DNA of 64,000 nt from NCBI GenBank assembly GCA_026391945.1, contig JAPLDA010000023.1, forward strand, positions 39,740 to 103,739. The letters run 5' to 3'. This DNA comes from Bacteroidota bacterium. GTDB taxonomy: Bacteria > Bacteroidota > Bacteroidia > AKYH767-A > 2013-40CM-41-45. The translations under genes were made by a program, and so were the position numbers. This document shows, piece after piece, positions 49,331 through 59,911 of the stretch. The first letter of the stretch is position 1. Each line of letters begins with the position of its first letter. The notes under the pieces were generated by a model. The model worked only from the letters and a program-made list of their open reading frames with translations. It made no database searches and was not told the origin of the DNA.

Positions 49331-50704
49331 ATGAACACACTCATTATATTATCCGCAGTCGGAGTTCTCGCACTCTTTTCTGAAATGTTGAATTTCAAAA
49401 AAGCACTGGGGGCGATCATTTTATTGGGACTGGTTGGAGCGTTTGCGGCCGATGTGATGGCCTGGAACACCAATCGTCATTATTACAATGAGATGATGGT
49501 TGTGGATAATTTTTCTGTTGCTTTTACCGGCCTGCTCATCGTCATTACGTTCCTGTGGTTTATCATGTCGCCTGATTTTTTCAGGGAACCATCGTCGCGC
49601 ATTGATCATTTTGCGTTGATCATTTTTGCATTGATCGGTGGCCAGCTGATGACATCCTACAACAACATGCTGATGTTGTTCCTCGGAATAGAAATTCTTT
49701 CCATCCCGATGTTTATCCTGGCAGGAAGCAACAAGTCGGATCTGAAATCAAATGAAGCAGCACTTAAGTATTTCCTGATGGCCGCTTTTGCCACGGGCTT
49801 TTTGTTGTTCGGAATGGCGTTGATTTACGGGGCAACAGGCTCCTTCCAGATTCAGAATATTACGCAGTTCATCAAGTCACAACAGGGAAACATTCCGGTG
49901 ATGTTGGTTGCCGGAATATTGATGATGTTGGTCGGACTTGCATTTAAAGTCTCGGCAGCACCTTTTCATTTCTGGACTCCGGATGTTTATACCGGTTCAC
50001 CAACGGTTATCACCGCGTTCATGAGTACGGTTGTGAAGACGGCTGCTTTTGCAGGGTTCTTCCGCCTGTTCAGCATGTGTTTTGAATCATCATCGGCCAC
50101 ATGGGCTAACACCATCTGGGCACTATCGGCACTTACCATCATCATCGGAAACGTAACGGCCGTTTATCAAACCAGCTTCAAAAGAATGCTGGCCTATTCA
50201 AGCATTTCTCATGCAGGCTACATGCTGATGGCCATTCTTGCCCTGAATCAATATGCACAAGGCTCCATTCTATTTTATGCCACGGCCTATTCCATCTCTT
50301 CCATCACAGCATTTGCCGTGTTGCTTCTCGTAAGTCACCTGGCAGGAAACGATTCCATCGAATCATTCAACGGCCTGGCAAAGAAAAATCCATTGCTGGC
50401 GTTTGCAACCGTTCTCGCCATGCTTTCTCTGGCGGGAATCCCTCCGCTGGCAGGGTTCTTCGCCAAGTATTACATTTTTACGGCAGCGCTTCAGCAGCAT
50501 TACACAGGCCTGGTGATCATTGCCGTGATGGGATCTCTCATCGGCGTCTATTATTACTTTCGCATCATCATTGCATTGTTTAAATCAGAAAATGATGATG
50601 TTGTAATTCCCGTTAACAATACATTTAAAGTGTTCCTTGTGGTAACGTCTGTTGCCGCATTGTTGTTGGGTATCATGCCGCAGCTCGTTGCCGGCATTTT
50701 ATAA
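49331..50704 (+). CDS. nuoN: NADH-quinone oxidoreductase subunit N
   Basis: APFHFWTPDVYTGSPTVITAFMSTVVKTAAFAGF; MLAYSSISHAGYMLM. Confidence 0.94.
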   Translation: MNTLIILSAVGVLALFSEMLNFKKALGAIILLGLVGAFAADVMAWNTNRHYYNEMMVVDNFSVAFTGLLIVITFLWFIMSPDFFREPSSRIDHFALIIFALIGGQLMTSYNNMLMLFLGIEILSIPMFILAGSNKSDLKSNEAALKYFLMAAFATGFLLFGMALIYGATGSFQIQNITQFIKSQQGNIPVMLVAGILMMLVGLAFKVSAAPFHFWTPDVYTGSPTVITAFMSTVVKTAAFAGFFRLFSMCFESSSATWANTIWALSALTIIIGNVTAVYQTSFKRMLAYSSISHAGYMLMAILALNQYAQGSILFYATAYSISSITAFAVLLLVSHLAGNDSIESFNGLAKKNPLLAFATVLAMLSLAGIPPLAGFFAKYYIFTAALQQHYTGLVIIAVMGSLIGVYYYFRIIIALFKSENDDVVIPVNNTFKVFLVVTSVAALLLGIMPQLVAGIL

Positions 50705-50957
50705 GAACATAACACTACGGGAGTTTGGAATAAGTTCCTCGTAGCATAAACGGTTGAACCCGAAATTACAACCAGTCCGCCAAGTCCGGCGGATCGATGG
50801 TATTGTCAGGCTGATGTAAAAAGGGCGTACCCGTTTTGCATTTGAACAGAATTTCCTATTATTGTCGTCCCGAAAAAAGACGGGATCAGAATAAACAATT
50901 AAAACGTACGTTATCCTTAACTTCCAGCAAACCAAACACTATTAATTTCATATTCAC

Positions 50958-51773
50958 ATGAGCAAACAACAATCAGGTGGCGGCAGCCTTAAGTCATTAT
51001 TCGCAGCTATTGTAATCCCGGTAGCAATTATTGTCGGATTTTTAATCTGGAAATTTGTAATGGGAAATCCGGCCCGCTTCCAGGATGGCAACCCTGAATT
51101 GAATCCATTGCCCGGCGAAATTCTCGGTAACATGTACAAGGGCGGTTTCATCGTTCCGATACTGATCGGGATGTTCATAACGGTCGTTACGTTTGCCATT
51201 GAGCGGTTCATCACCATTGGAAAATCCAAAGGAACAGGAAGCATTGAAGGGTTCGTCACAAAAATCAGAACGCTCATGTCGAGCGGAGATGTTGCCGGAG
51301 CAAAAGCGGAGTGTGCCAAACAAAGAGGTTCCATTGCCAATGTGGTGAATGCCGGAATTTTCATGTACCAGCAAATGGAGGCGGATAAAAACCTGGACAA
51401 AGAAAGAAAGCTGATGGCCATTCAGAAAGAGCTTGAAGAAGCAACCACCCTGGAGTTGCCTATGTTATCAAAGAACCTGGTGATCATTTCCACCATTGCC
51501 TCCATCGCTACCCTCATGGGACTTTTGGGAACAGTAATCGGAATGATCAGGGCGTTTGCCGCACTTTCAACCGCCGGCGCTCCGGATGCTGTCGCTCTCT
51601 CTACCGGTATTTCTGAAGCCCTCAACAACACCGCTCTTGGTATCGGAACATCGGCCATCGCCATCATCATGTACAACTATTTTACAAGTCGCATTGATAG
51701 CATTACGTATGGAATAGACGAAGCGGGTTACAGCATTGTACAAACCTTCGCCGCCCGGTACCAGCACGCTTAA
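50958..51773 (+). CDS. exbB: MotA/TolQ/ExbB proton channel family protein
   Basis: LLGTVIGMIRAFAAL...ISEALNNTALGIGTSAIAIIMYN. Confidence 0.9.
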   Translation: MSKQQSGGGSLKSLFAAIVIPVAIIVGFLIWKFVMGNPARFQDGNPELNPLPGEILGNMYKGGFIVPILIGMFITVVTFAIERFITIGKSKGTGSIEGFVTKIRTLMSSGDVAGAKAECAKQRGSIANVVNAGIFMYQQMEADKNLDKERKLMAIQKELEEATTLELPMLSKNLVIISTIASIATLMGLLGTVIGMIRAFAALSTAGAPDAVALSTGISEALNNTALGIGTSAIAIIMYNYFTSRIDSITYGIDEAGYSIVQTFAARYQHA

Positions 51774-51851
51774 TGTTTTTGTGTTCGTATCCTGAACAAA
51801 AAAACGTGTGTGGAAAAAATGCAATCAACGCTCACCCATAAAAAATAACGA

Positions 51852-52472
51852 ATGCCTAAGATAAAAGTACCCAAGAAAAGCCCCGTCCTCGACATGACAC
51901 CGATGGTGGATCTGGCATTCCTGCTGGTTACCTTTTTTATGCTGACGACCAAGTTTCGTCCCGACGAGCCGGTGATCGTTGATACACCATCATCCGTTTC
52001 AGAAATATCGCTTCCGGATAAAAATGTTTTCATGATCACGGTCGACAAAGACGGGCGGGTATTTTTTAACGTGGAGGGCCAGCAGATCAGGATCGCCATT
52101 CTTCAGAAAATGGCAGAGCGGTACAAGGTTCAGTTTACACCACAGGAAGAAAAGCGTTTCGCTGTATTGTCTTCTTTCGGCATGCCGATGGAGAACATGA
52201 AACAGTATCTCAATGCCAAGGAGGAAGAAAGAAAAACAATGAACAAACAAACCCGGGGCATACCAACCGATTCATTGAACAACCAGATTTCTGACTGGAT
52301 TAATTTCGGTCGCCATTCTGGTCCGATGTACAGCATTGCTGTTCGCGGGGATGGAGATGCCGATATTCCGGCCATCAAAAGAGTCATATCCATTCTCCAG
52401 GACAACAAGGCCAATCACTTTGCACTGATCACCAACCTGGAAGGCGCAGCGCCGGAGGAAAAGAAAAAATAA
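51852..52472 (+). CDS. exbD: ExbD/TolR family biopolymer transporter
   Basis: LDMTPMVDLAFLLVTFFMLTTKF. Confidence 0.9.
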   Translation: MPKIKVPKKSPVLDMTPMVDLAFLLVTFFMLTTKFRPDEPVIVDTPSSVSEISLPDKNVFMITVDKDGRVFFNVEGQQIRIAILQKMAERYKVQFTPQEEKRFAVLSSFGMPMENMKQYLNAKEEERKTMNKQTRGIPTDSLNNQISDWINFGRHSGPMYSIAVRGDGDADIPAIKRVISILQDNKANHFALITNLEGAAPEEKKK

Positions 52473-52493
52473 TTAGAATCAAGAATCTGAAAA

Positions 52494-53144
52494 ATGTCAG
52501 AAGTACAACAACAGGACAGCGGATCGGAAAAAGGCGGCAAGCATAAAAAAGTCCGTGCGAAAAAATCGTCAACCCACATCGACATGACACCGATGGTGGA
52601 CCTGGCATTCCTGCTTCTTACATTCTTTATGTTAACCACCACCTTCAGTAAACCGAAAACCATGGACATCACCATGCCCATGAAGAAGGACGAGATAAAG
52701 GAAGAAGAAAGAACAAAGGTGCCGGCATCACAAACACTTTCCATTTTACTGACCGGTAAAAACCGGATCATCTGGTATATGGGAATGGACGATCCCGCCC
52801 AGACCCCGCAAACCAACATTGCAGATTTTTCACTGAACGGAACGAACAGCATTCACAAAGTTCTGCTCGAAAAAAATCAACTGGTGTTCAATGAGGTTCA
52901 GGCGGTGAAAGATTCCGTTTCCAAAGGGCTTATTAAGAACGACAGGGACGAAATCAAAAGACACATTGCCGCCGTAAAGGTCACGGAGAGAAAAGGGCTG
53001 ATCGTTTTGATTAAACCGGATGATAAGTCAAAATACAAAAATCTCGTGGACATCCTGGATGAAATGCTGGTGTGCAATGTGGCGCGATATGCCATCGTGG
53101 ATGTATCGCCGAACGAACTGGAACTGATAAAAAATACGCAGTAA
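52494..53144 (+). CDS. exbD: ExbD/TolR family biopolymer transporter (second copy)
   Basis: IDMTPMVDLAFLLLTFFMLTTTF. Confidence 0.9.
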   Translation: MSEVQQQDSGSEKGGKHKKVRAKKSSTHIDMTPMVDLAFLLLTFFMLTTTFSKPKTMDITMPMKKDEIKEEERTKVPASQTLSILLTGKNRIIWYMGMDDPAQTPQTNIADFSLNGTNSIHKVLLEKNQLVFNEVQAVKDSVSKGLIKNDRDEIKRHIAAVKVTERKGLIVLIKPDDKSKYKNLVDILDEMLVCNVARYAIVDVSPNELELIKNTQ

Positions 53145-53156
53145 AAATTAACGCAA

Positions 53157-53951
53157 ATGAAGTGGCATGTTGACTGGAATGATGCAGTAAACCCCGACCG
53201 GGTTGAACTTGTATTTGCCAACAGGAATAAAGAATACGGTGCTTATGTCATCCGCAGGAAATATGAAAAGCGGGTGGTGAATGCGCTGCTTATTGCGCTT
53301 AGCGGAATCGCCCTTGCTGTTGCGATTCCCATTCTTGTAAATTATTTATCGAAAGTCAATTTTGGAAAAAAGGATAAGATGGTGGAGGAGGTTACACTTG
53401 CAGAGCCGCCGCCAATTGATAAATCAACACCGCCCCCGCCACCCGTTATTCCACCGCCACCGGTTCAGCAAACCATCAAGTTCACTCCGCCTAAAGTAGT
53501 AAAAGACGAAGAGGTGCAGGAGCCGCCACCAACCCAGGAAGAAGTAAAGGATGTGCAGATCAGTACGGAAACACATGAAGGCGAAAAAATTGTTGACCTT
53601 CCTCCGGAAAACCCGGTGGTTTCTGATGACGAAGGAAAAATTTTTACGATCGTAGAAGAGATGCCAAGTTTTCCGGGCGGCGAGGAAAAAATGCTTGAGT
53701 ACGTTGCGAAGAACATCAAATATCCTTCTGTTGCCCGTGAAAACGCAATCACAGGAAGGGTGTATGTGAATTTTTATATTGACAAGGATGGCAAAGTTCA
53801 AAGCGCCAAAGTAGTTCGCGGCATAGGCGGCGGATGTGATGAAGAAGCGCTTCGTGTGGTGAAATCAATGCCGACCTGGAAGCCGGGAAAGCAAAACGGG
53901 CGCGCCGTGAATGTAAATTACAACCTGCCGATCAACTTCACGCTCAAATAA
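53157..53951 (+). CDS. tonB: TonB-family energy transducer
   Basis: Pro-rich linker PPPPPVIPPPPVQQT; C-term YPSVARENAITGRVYVNFYIDKDGKVQSAKVVRGIGGGCDEEALRVVKSMPTWKPGKQNGRAVNV. Confidence 0.93.
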   Translation: MKWHVDWNDAVNPDRVELVFANRNKEYGAYVIRRKYEKRVVNALLIALSGIALAVAIPILVNYLSKVNFGKKDKMVEEVTLAEPPPIDKSTPPPPPVIPPPPVQQTIKFTPPKVVKDEEVQEPPPTQEEVKDVQISTETHEGEKIVDLPPENPVVSDDEGKIFTIVEEMPSFPGGEEKMLEYVAKNIKYPSVARENAITGRVYVNFYIDKDGKVQSAKVVRGIGGGCDEEALRVVKSMPTWKPGKQNGRAVNVNYNLPINFTLK

Positions 53952-53962
53952 TTTTACTTCCC

Positions 53963-54205
53963 ATGGCGAGCACCCGGGATCAGTTTGCGGCGAAGGCATC
54001 TTTTTATTTCCATCTTTTCATGATTGCGGTTTACGGATTTACGGGTTTAATGCTGATATTTGTTTTGACGTTTCTGCAGATACAACCGGTAAACCGGGTT
54101 GCCGCAGGATGTGTACTGATCATCTATGCACTATACAGGTCTTTTAAACTGATGCGCTCCCGCAAAACGCATTCTGAAACGAAGCATGAAAATACTGAGG
54201 CTTAA
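53963..54205 (+). CDS. Small two-TM membrane protein
   Basis: Two hydrophobic segments; sits between tonB and the substrate-binding protein gene. Confidence 0.6.
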   Translation: MASTRDQFAAKASFYFHLFMIAVYGFTGLMLIFVLTFLQIQPVNRVAAGCVLIIYALYRSFKLMRSRKTHSETKHENTEA

Positions 54206-55139
54206 AAATTTTATCACCTGTTTAACGGCCGGAATTTTTCTTGCATCATGCGGAGGCCCGAACAAACCAACCTTCACCGACACCCCGACTTCCGGAAGCA
54301 TCGTTATTGTCTCTGACGATTCATATCAACCGCTGGTCTCCACGGAAGCAGATACATTCATGGGCATTTACCGCCAGGCGAAGGTGAGGGTGAAATATTT
54401 TTCCGAAACCGAAGCGTTCAAAGAGCTTGTGAATAACGACTCCGTCAGGCTGATCGTGTCGGCGAGAGAATTGAATGACCAGGAAAAGGAATATTTCAAA
54501 AGCAGGAATCTTTTTCCGCGCATCACCAAAATTGCCATTGATGCGGTGGCCGTCATCATCAACAACGAAAATCCCGACACACTTTTTAAATACAATCAAT
54601 TGGGAGAAATCATTTCAGGAAAAATATCCACCTGGAAGCAGGTAAATAAAAACCATGCTCCCGACAGCATACGGATTGTATTCGACCGCAACGGGTCGGC
54701 CAATACGCGTTACCTGAAAGAAAAATTTCTCGGGAAAAATAATTTCCCGGCCAATTGTTATGCAACAAATTCCAATGCAGAAGTCGTGGACTACGTGAGC
54801 CGGAACAAAAATGCACTGGGCATCATCAGCATGAACTGGATCAGCGACAAAGACGATCCTTCGGCGAATGGCTTCCTGCAAAAAATACGCGTGGCGGAAA
54901 TTTCTCCACCGGACACTTCTAAATTTTCCGAACAATTTTTTAAACCTTACCAGGGCTTCATCGCACTGAAACAATATCCGCTCATACGCAATTGTTATAT
55001 CATCAGCCGCGAAGGCCGAAGCGGCCTTGGCACAGGCTTTGCCGCCTTCGTCGCCGGCGACCAGGGACAACGTATTGTACGATTAATGGGAATGCTTCCC
55101 GCCACCATGCCGGTCAGGCTGATTCACATAAACCAGTAA
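54186..55139 (+). CDS. PstS-like phosphate/substrate-binding lipoprotein
   Basis: FLASCGG lipobox; NQLGEIISGKISTWKQVN, DRNGSANTRYLKEKFL, KNALGIISMNWISD. Confidence 0.85.
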   Translation: MKILRLKNFITCLTAGIFLASCGGPNKPTFTDTPTSGSIVIVSDDSYQPLVSTEADTFMGIYRQAKVRVKYFSETEAFKELVNNDSVRLIVSARELNDQEKEYFKSRNLFPRITKIAIDAVAVIINNENPDTLFKYNQLGEIISGKISTWKQVNKNHAPDSIRIVFDRNGSANTRYLKEKFLGKNNFPANCYATNSNAEVVDYVSRNKNALGIISMNWISDKDDPSANGFLQKIRVAEISPPDTSKFSEQFFKPYQGFIALKQYPLIRNCYIISREGRSGLGTGFAAFVAGDQGQRIVRLMGMLPATMPVRLIHINQ

Positions 55140-55141
55140 AA

Positions 55142-56932
55142 ATGAAAAAGAGTAAATTAATTTTTGGATTCCTCGTGATAACAGGCACCGTGATGTCTTC
55201 CGGCGCACAAACGCTGAAAGATGCGATGCGCCTGACTGAAAACGAACAATACGAAGCGGCGGCATCATTATTCCGAATGCTGGTCTCATGGGAGCCGGCA
55301 AACGGAACCAATTATTATTATTTCGGTGAAAATTTTTTATTGAGCGATTCTCCCGATTCGGCATTCATGATGTTCGATAAAGGTGTTCGGTCGGATCCAA
55401 ACAACCCACTGAATGTAATCGGGAAAGCCAAATACAAACTGAACAAATATGGTATTGCCGAAATGAAATCGCTCAGCGAAAGAGCGGTCCGCGACGCCGA
55501 AAAAGCCAAGCGCGAATTTGACATGCTTCCGAATAAAACAAAAGAAGACGAAGTAAAGTTAATCGGTGAGATGAATGCGAAAAGCGTGGATGCGCAGACA
55601 AAATACCAGGAAGCAAAAACAAACGTGGAGGAGGCGAGGACCATGATTGACGAAGTGATCACAAAGACCGGTTCGAAAAATGCCGCCGTACTGATGGAAT
55701 CGTCGGAAGCATTCGTCCGTTTTAAAAACAAAGATCTCGACAAGGCAAAAGGAATACTGGACAAAGCATTTGCGCTTGAACCGAAAAATCCGGAGATACA
55801 GATTTTGTACGGTGACATTTATTCCGAGTTGCACAACGGATCTCTTGCGGCCGAATACTATAACAAAGCGCTGGATCTCGACAAAAATTCCGTGAAAGCC
55901 ATTGTGAGCAAGGGAAAATTATACGGTTTGTCAACGAACTACGAAGGGGCTGCCGAAGAATACCAGAATGCCATTAAAATAGATTCCACATTTGCTCCCG
56001 CACACCAGGAATTGGGTGAAGTGTTTTTCAGATCAGGAAAACTCGAAAAAGCAAAAGCCGAATACAGGAAATACCTGGAGCTTTCCAAAAATTCCGGGAA
56101 AGCACGAGTACGTTATGCATCCTTCCTGTATTTTAGCAAAGATTATAGCGGTGCATTAAATGAGATCAACCAACTTTCTAAAACTGACGAAAACAACCTG
56201 AAGCTGCTTCGCGTATCTTCTTATTGTTATTATGAAACAAAAGAATATTCAAAGGGGCTTGCTGTCGTTCAGAAATTATTTTCCAAACTGGACCAGGAAA
56301 ATATCGCCGGGGTGGATCATGAATATTACGGGAAACTCCTTGCCGCCAATAACCAGGATTCTCTTGGCATCATCGAATTACGTAAAGCATTTGAAATGGA
56401 TAACGGCCGGACAGATTTATTGTCGGAAATCGCCAACAGTTATTTTAAAATGAAAAAATACCCGGAAGCCATTTCAACGCTCATCGAAAAAATAAATACG
56501 GGGAAAGATGTAAAGGTGGCGGATTACTTTACTCTTGGAAGGGCCTATCTTTTCAATTCTGAATTCATGAAAGCCGACAGCGCCTTTGCCAAAGTAAATG
56601 AACTGGCACCGAAGTATGCAAGTGGTTTCCTCAACCGCGCCAAAGCGAATACGTACATCGACACCGACTCCATTCCCGGGTTGGCAAAACCACACTACGA
56701 AAAATACATCGAACTCGTGCTTGCTGATACGGCCGGCATGGCAAATAAAAAATACAGCAACTCCAGCCTCATCGAATCCTACCGTTATCTTGCTGCCTGT
56801 TTTGTAAAACCCGAATGGAAAGACTTCGGTAAGGCAGAAGAATATTTACAAAAAATTCTTTCGATAGACCCGGAAGACAAGGAAGCAAAAGAAGGAATCG
56901 ATGCTCTGCGAAAATTAAAGAAGAAACAGTAA
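55142..56932 (+). CDS. TPR-repeat exported protein
   Basis: Signal peptide; repeated TPR units such as SLAAEYYNKALDLDKNSVKAIVSKGKLY. Confidence 0.85.
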   Translation: MKKSKLIFGFLVITGTVMSSGAQTLKDAMRLTENEQYEAAASLFRMLVSWEPANGTNYYYFGENFLLSDSPDSAFMMFDKGVRSDPNNPLNVIGKAKYKLNKYGIAEMKSLSERAVRDAEKAKREFDMLPNKTKEDEVKLIGEMNAKSVDAQTKYQEAKTNVEEARTMIDEVITKTGSKNAAVLMESSEAFVRFKNKDLDKAKGILDKAFALEPKNPEIQILYGDIYSELHNGSLAAEYYNKALDLDKNSVKAIVSKGKLYGLSTNYEGAAEEYQNAIKIDSTFAPAHQELGEVFFRSGKLEKAKAEYRKYLELSKNSGKARVRYASFLYFSKDYSGALNEINQLSKTDENNLKLLRVSSYCYYETKEYSKGLAVVQKLFSKLDQENIAGVDHEYYGKLLAANNQDSLGIIELRKAFEMDNGRTDLLSEIANSYFKMKKYPEAISTLIEKINTGKDVKVADYFTLGRAYLFNSEFMKADSAFAKVNELAPKYASGFLNRAKANTYIDTDSIPGLAKPHYEKYIELVLADTAGMANKKYSNSSLIESYRYLAACFVKPEWKDFGKAEEYLQKILSIDPEDKEAKEGIDALRKLKKKQ

Positions 56933-56947
56933 AGTTGAATCCGCAGC

Positions 56948-58387
56948 TTACAGTTTTATGCAGACATTTTTTTCTTCCGTAAAAAACCTCAACGCCTCAA
57001 ACCCGCCTTCACGGCCCACACCGGAACTTTTCATTCCGCCAAATGGTGTGCGCAGGTCACGAAGCAGCCAGCAATTGATCCAGACAATTCCGCTTTGCAA
57101 ACGGGCAGCAACACGGTGTGCGCGCGACAGGTTTTCTGTCCAGACAGTTGCCGCCAACCCGTATTGAGTGGAGTTGGCGTATTGCAGCACTTCGTCTTCG
57201 GTTTCAAAAGGAGTGAGCGTGACAACGGGTCCGAAAATTTCTTCCTGGTTGGTTCGGCAATCGTAAGCGAGTCCTTCTATAACGGTTGGTTCAATAAAGA
57301 AACCGTTTTTGTTTTGGCCATCCAACATCAATTGCTTTCCTCCGTACAAAATTTTTCCGCCTTCCTGTTTTGCCAGTTCGATGTAAGACAATATTTTTTC
57401 CATGTGCTGCTTCGACACGATGGCGCCCATTTTGTTTTCTTCTTTGAAAGGATCGCCCACTTTCAAAGTCGAAACACGTTTAATGAATGCTTCTTTGAAA
57501 CGGTCATAGATTTTTTGTTCAATGAAAATCCTGGATCCGCACAAACAGATTTCTCCCTGGTTGCTGAAAGCCGCATTCACAGAGGTTTTTACGGCATCCT
57601 CAAAATTGCAGTCGGCAAAAACAAGATTCGGATTTTTTCCGCCGAGCTCGAGTGAGAGTTTTTTAAACATGGGTCCGGCGGTGCGCGCAATCCATTCTCC
57701 TGTTTTGGTCCCGCCGGTAAAACTAACGGCATGGATGCCGGGATGAGAAACGATGGCCGCCCCGGCTTTTGATCCAAGGCCATGAACAATATTCAAAACA
57801 CCTTTTGGCAAACCCGCCTCGATGCAAATTTCTGAAAGAAGAAAAGCGGTCATGGGTGTGATTTCACTTGGTTTTGCTACGACACAATTTCCAGAAGCAA
57901 GCGCAGGTGCAATTTTCCAGGTGAAGAGATACAACGGGAGATTCCAGGGAGAAATACATCCGGCTATTCCAACCGGTTGCCGTAAGGTGTAATTGATGGC
58001 AGTATTTTCGGTGGCATGCGCTTCTGTTGAAAGATGAATCGCCGCCGTAGCATAAAAATGAAAGTTGTCGCGGGCGCGGGGAATGTCAACGGTTTTAGAA
58101 ACGAGGAGCGGTTTGCCCTGGTCGACGCTCTCTGCAAGAGCCAGCCGGTCGAGGTTGAGATCGATGAGTGATGCGATCTTTAAAAGGATGTCGGAGCGCT
58201 TTGCAACGGGCAGATTACTCCAGCCTGCAAAAGCAGCAGCAGCGGCCCTTACAGCGAGTTCCACATCGCGTTCGTCGGAATCCGGAATAAAGGAATACAC
58301 TTCACCGGTGGAGGGGTTGATGTTATCGAGGAATGTGTTGCTGGCAGGATCAACCAGTTCGCCGTTGATATAATTTTTTATTTTCAT
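56948..58387 (-). CDS. Aldehyde dehydrogenase (likely 2-aminomuconic/2-hydroxymuconic semialdehyde dehydrogenase)
   Basis: SFTGGTKTGEWIA, LELGGKNPNLVFAD, NQGEICLCGSRIF (cysteine region), EEIFGPVV; Met at 58387. Confidence 0.9.
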   Translation of the reverse strand: MKIKNYINGELVDPASNTFLDNINPSTGEVYSFIPDSDERDVELAVRAAAAAFAGWSNLPVAKRSDILLKIASLIDLNLDRLALAESVDQGKPLLVSKTVDIPRARDNFHFYATAAIHLSTEAHATENTAINYTLRQPVGIAGCISPWNLPLYLFTWKIAPALASGNCVVAKPSEITPMTAFLLSEICIEAGLPKGVLNIVHGLGSKAGAAIVSHPGIHAVSFTGGTKTGEWIARTAGPMFKKLSLELGGKNPNLVFADCNFEDAVKTSVNAAFSNQGEICLCGSRIFIEQKIYDRFKEAFIKRVSTLKVGDPFKEENKMGAIVSKQHMEKILSYIELAKQEGGKILYGGKQLMLDGQNKNGFFIEPTVIEGLAYDCRTNQEEIFGPVVTLTPFETEDEVLQYANSTQYGLAATVWTENLSRAHRVAARLQSGIVWINCWLLRDLRTPFGGMKSSGVGREGGFEALRFFTEEKNVCIKL

Positions 58388-58406
58388 CAGGTAACAATCG
58401 AAGGAT

Positions 58407-59195
58407 TTACAAACAAAGAGTTCTTCCGCCATCTACCGGTAAATTAATTCCGGTGATGTACGAAGCCGCCGGCGAGGCGAGGAAGGCAACGGCATTCGCA
58501 ATTTCGCCGGCATCAGCGAATCGCTTCATTGGAATCTCCGACAACATTTCATTTTTCAGAACGTCAACAGGTTTTCCAAGCCGCTGACTTTTTGATTCAA
58601 GCAACGATTTGAGCCGTATCGTTTCTGTCGCCCCGGGTAAAATATTGTTTACGGTGATTCCGTATGCGGCAACTTCTCCTGCCAGCGTTTTGCTCCAGCT
58701 GGCAACGGCGGCACGAATCGTATTCGAAACACCCAGTCCGGGAATCGGTTGTTTCACAGAAGTGGAGATGATGTTGATGATCCGGCCATATCCCGATTTT
58801 TTCATTCCGCCTAAAACCGCTTGTGCAAGAATGTGATTGCAGGCCAGGTGTTGGGAGAATGTGAAAAAAAAATCATCGGTTTTTGCTTCCGAGATCAGTC
58901 CGCCCGCCGGCCCGCCGGTATTGTTAATGAGAATGTGGACGGGATTTTTCGTTGCAAGGTATTTTTCAACGGTTGATTTCAGATGGTCCGGTGCAGCGAA
59001 GTCGGCGCAAATGAAATCATGTTGCTGGTCAAATGGAACAGGAAGTTCACGACAGGTTTTCACCAACTCCGCTTCATTCCTTGCGAGGAGAGTAATGGTA
59101 GCGCCCGCCTGCGCAAGTTCCATCGCGGCAGCCTTTCCGATTCCCTGCGTACTGCCGCAAACAAATGCCCGTTTGTTTTCAAGAGAAAGATTCAT
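58407..59195 (-). CDS. SDR-family oxidoreductase
   Basis: AFVCGSTQGIGKAAAMELAQAGA, LINNTGGPAGG; substrate unknown. Confidence 0.9.
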   Translation of the reverse strand: MNLSLENKRAFVCGSTQGIGKAAAMELAQAGATITLLARNEAELVKTCRELPVPFDQQHDFICADFAAPDHLKSTVEKYLATKNPVHILINNTGGPAGGLISEAKTDDFFFTFSQHLACNHILAQAVLGGMKKSGYGRIINIISTSVKQPIPGLGVSNTIRAAVASWSKTLAGEVAAYGITVNNILPGATETIRLKSLLESKSQRLGKPVDVLKNEMLSEIPMKRFADAGEIANAVAFLASPAASYITGINLPVDGGRTLCL

Positions 59196-59317
59196 GGATC
59201 AGGTATAAGAATTCTAAAATGTGTATTTTTGAAACACCGTGCCTGCAGAATGCCACGGAGGTTTATCAGCAAACAAAGCTAACCTCTTAAATCCATAATC
59301 TAAAATTTTAAAACGCC

Positions 59318-59845
59318 ATGCCGATACAGCGAGCCTTCAATTTCAAAAAATGGATTGATGAAAACCGCCATCTTTTAAAACCACCTGTGGGGAACCAGCA
59401 GGTGTACAAGGGCAACGATGACTTCATTGTGATGGTTGTGGGCGGCCCCAATTCCAGGAAGGACTATCATTTCAATGAAGGGGAAGAATTTTATTACCAG
59501 GTGGAGGGCGACATTGTTGTGAATGTGATTGAGGATGGGAAACCGGTTTCCATCCCGATCAAAGAAGGCGAAATATTTCTTTTGCCTCCGCGTACGCCGC
59601 ATTCACCGCAGCGCCCGGCCAACACGGTGGGCCTGGTGATGGAGTTGTACAGGAACCAGGGAGAACAGGATGCCTGCATGTGGTTTTGTGAGAGCTGCGG
59701 AAAAAAACTTTACGAAGAATTTTTCAAGCTCACCGATATTGTCGAACAGCTTCCAAAAGTGTTGAATGGATTTTATTCCGACGTTAGTTTACGCACCTGC
59801 AAAAACTGCGGTACCGTGATGGAGCCGCCGCAAAAAATTGCGTGA
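59318..59845 (+). CDS. nbaC: 3-hydroxyanthranilate 3,4-dioxygenase
   Basis: GGPNSRKDYHFNEGEEFYYQVEGDIVVNV, LPPRTPHSPQRPANTVGLVME, C-terminal CESCGKK...CKNCGTV rubredoxin-like metal site. Confidence 0.94.
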   Translation: MPIQRAFNFKKWIDENRHLLKPPVGNQQVYKGNDDFIVMVVGGPNSRKDYHFNEGEEFYYQVEGDIVVNVIEDGKPVSIPIKEGEIFLLPPRTPHSPQRPANTVGLVMELYRNQGEQDACMWFCESCGKKLYEEFFKLTDIVEQLPKVLNGFYSDVSLRTCKNCGTVMEPPQKIA

Positions 59846-59911
59846 TCGCACACCGATGTTTCCCGGTGGAAAGCAGTCAGAGTCAGAATACCATCAACTG
59901 AAATTTTTTTT

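Noticed and set aside
50776-50793. TCCGCC-AAGTCC-GGCGGA hairpin in the exbB leader as a riboswitch
   Set aside because: Single short stem; no recognisable riboswitch core.
53403-53480. CCGCCACC-rich repeats in tonB
   Set aside because: Explained by the proline-rich linker typical of TonB proteins.
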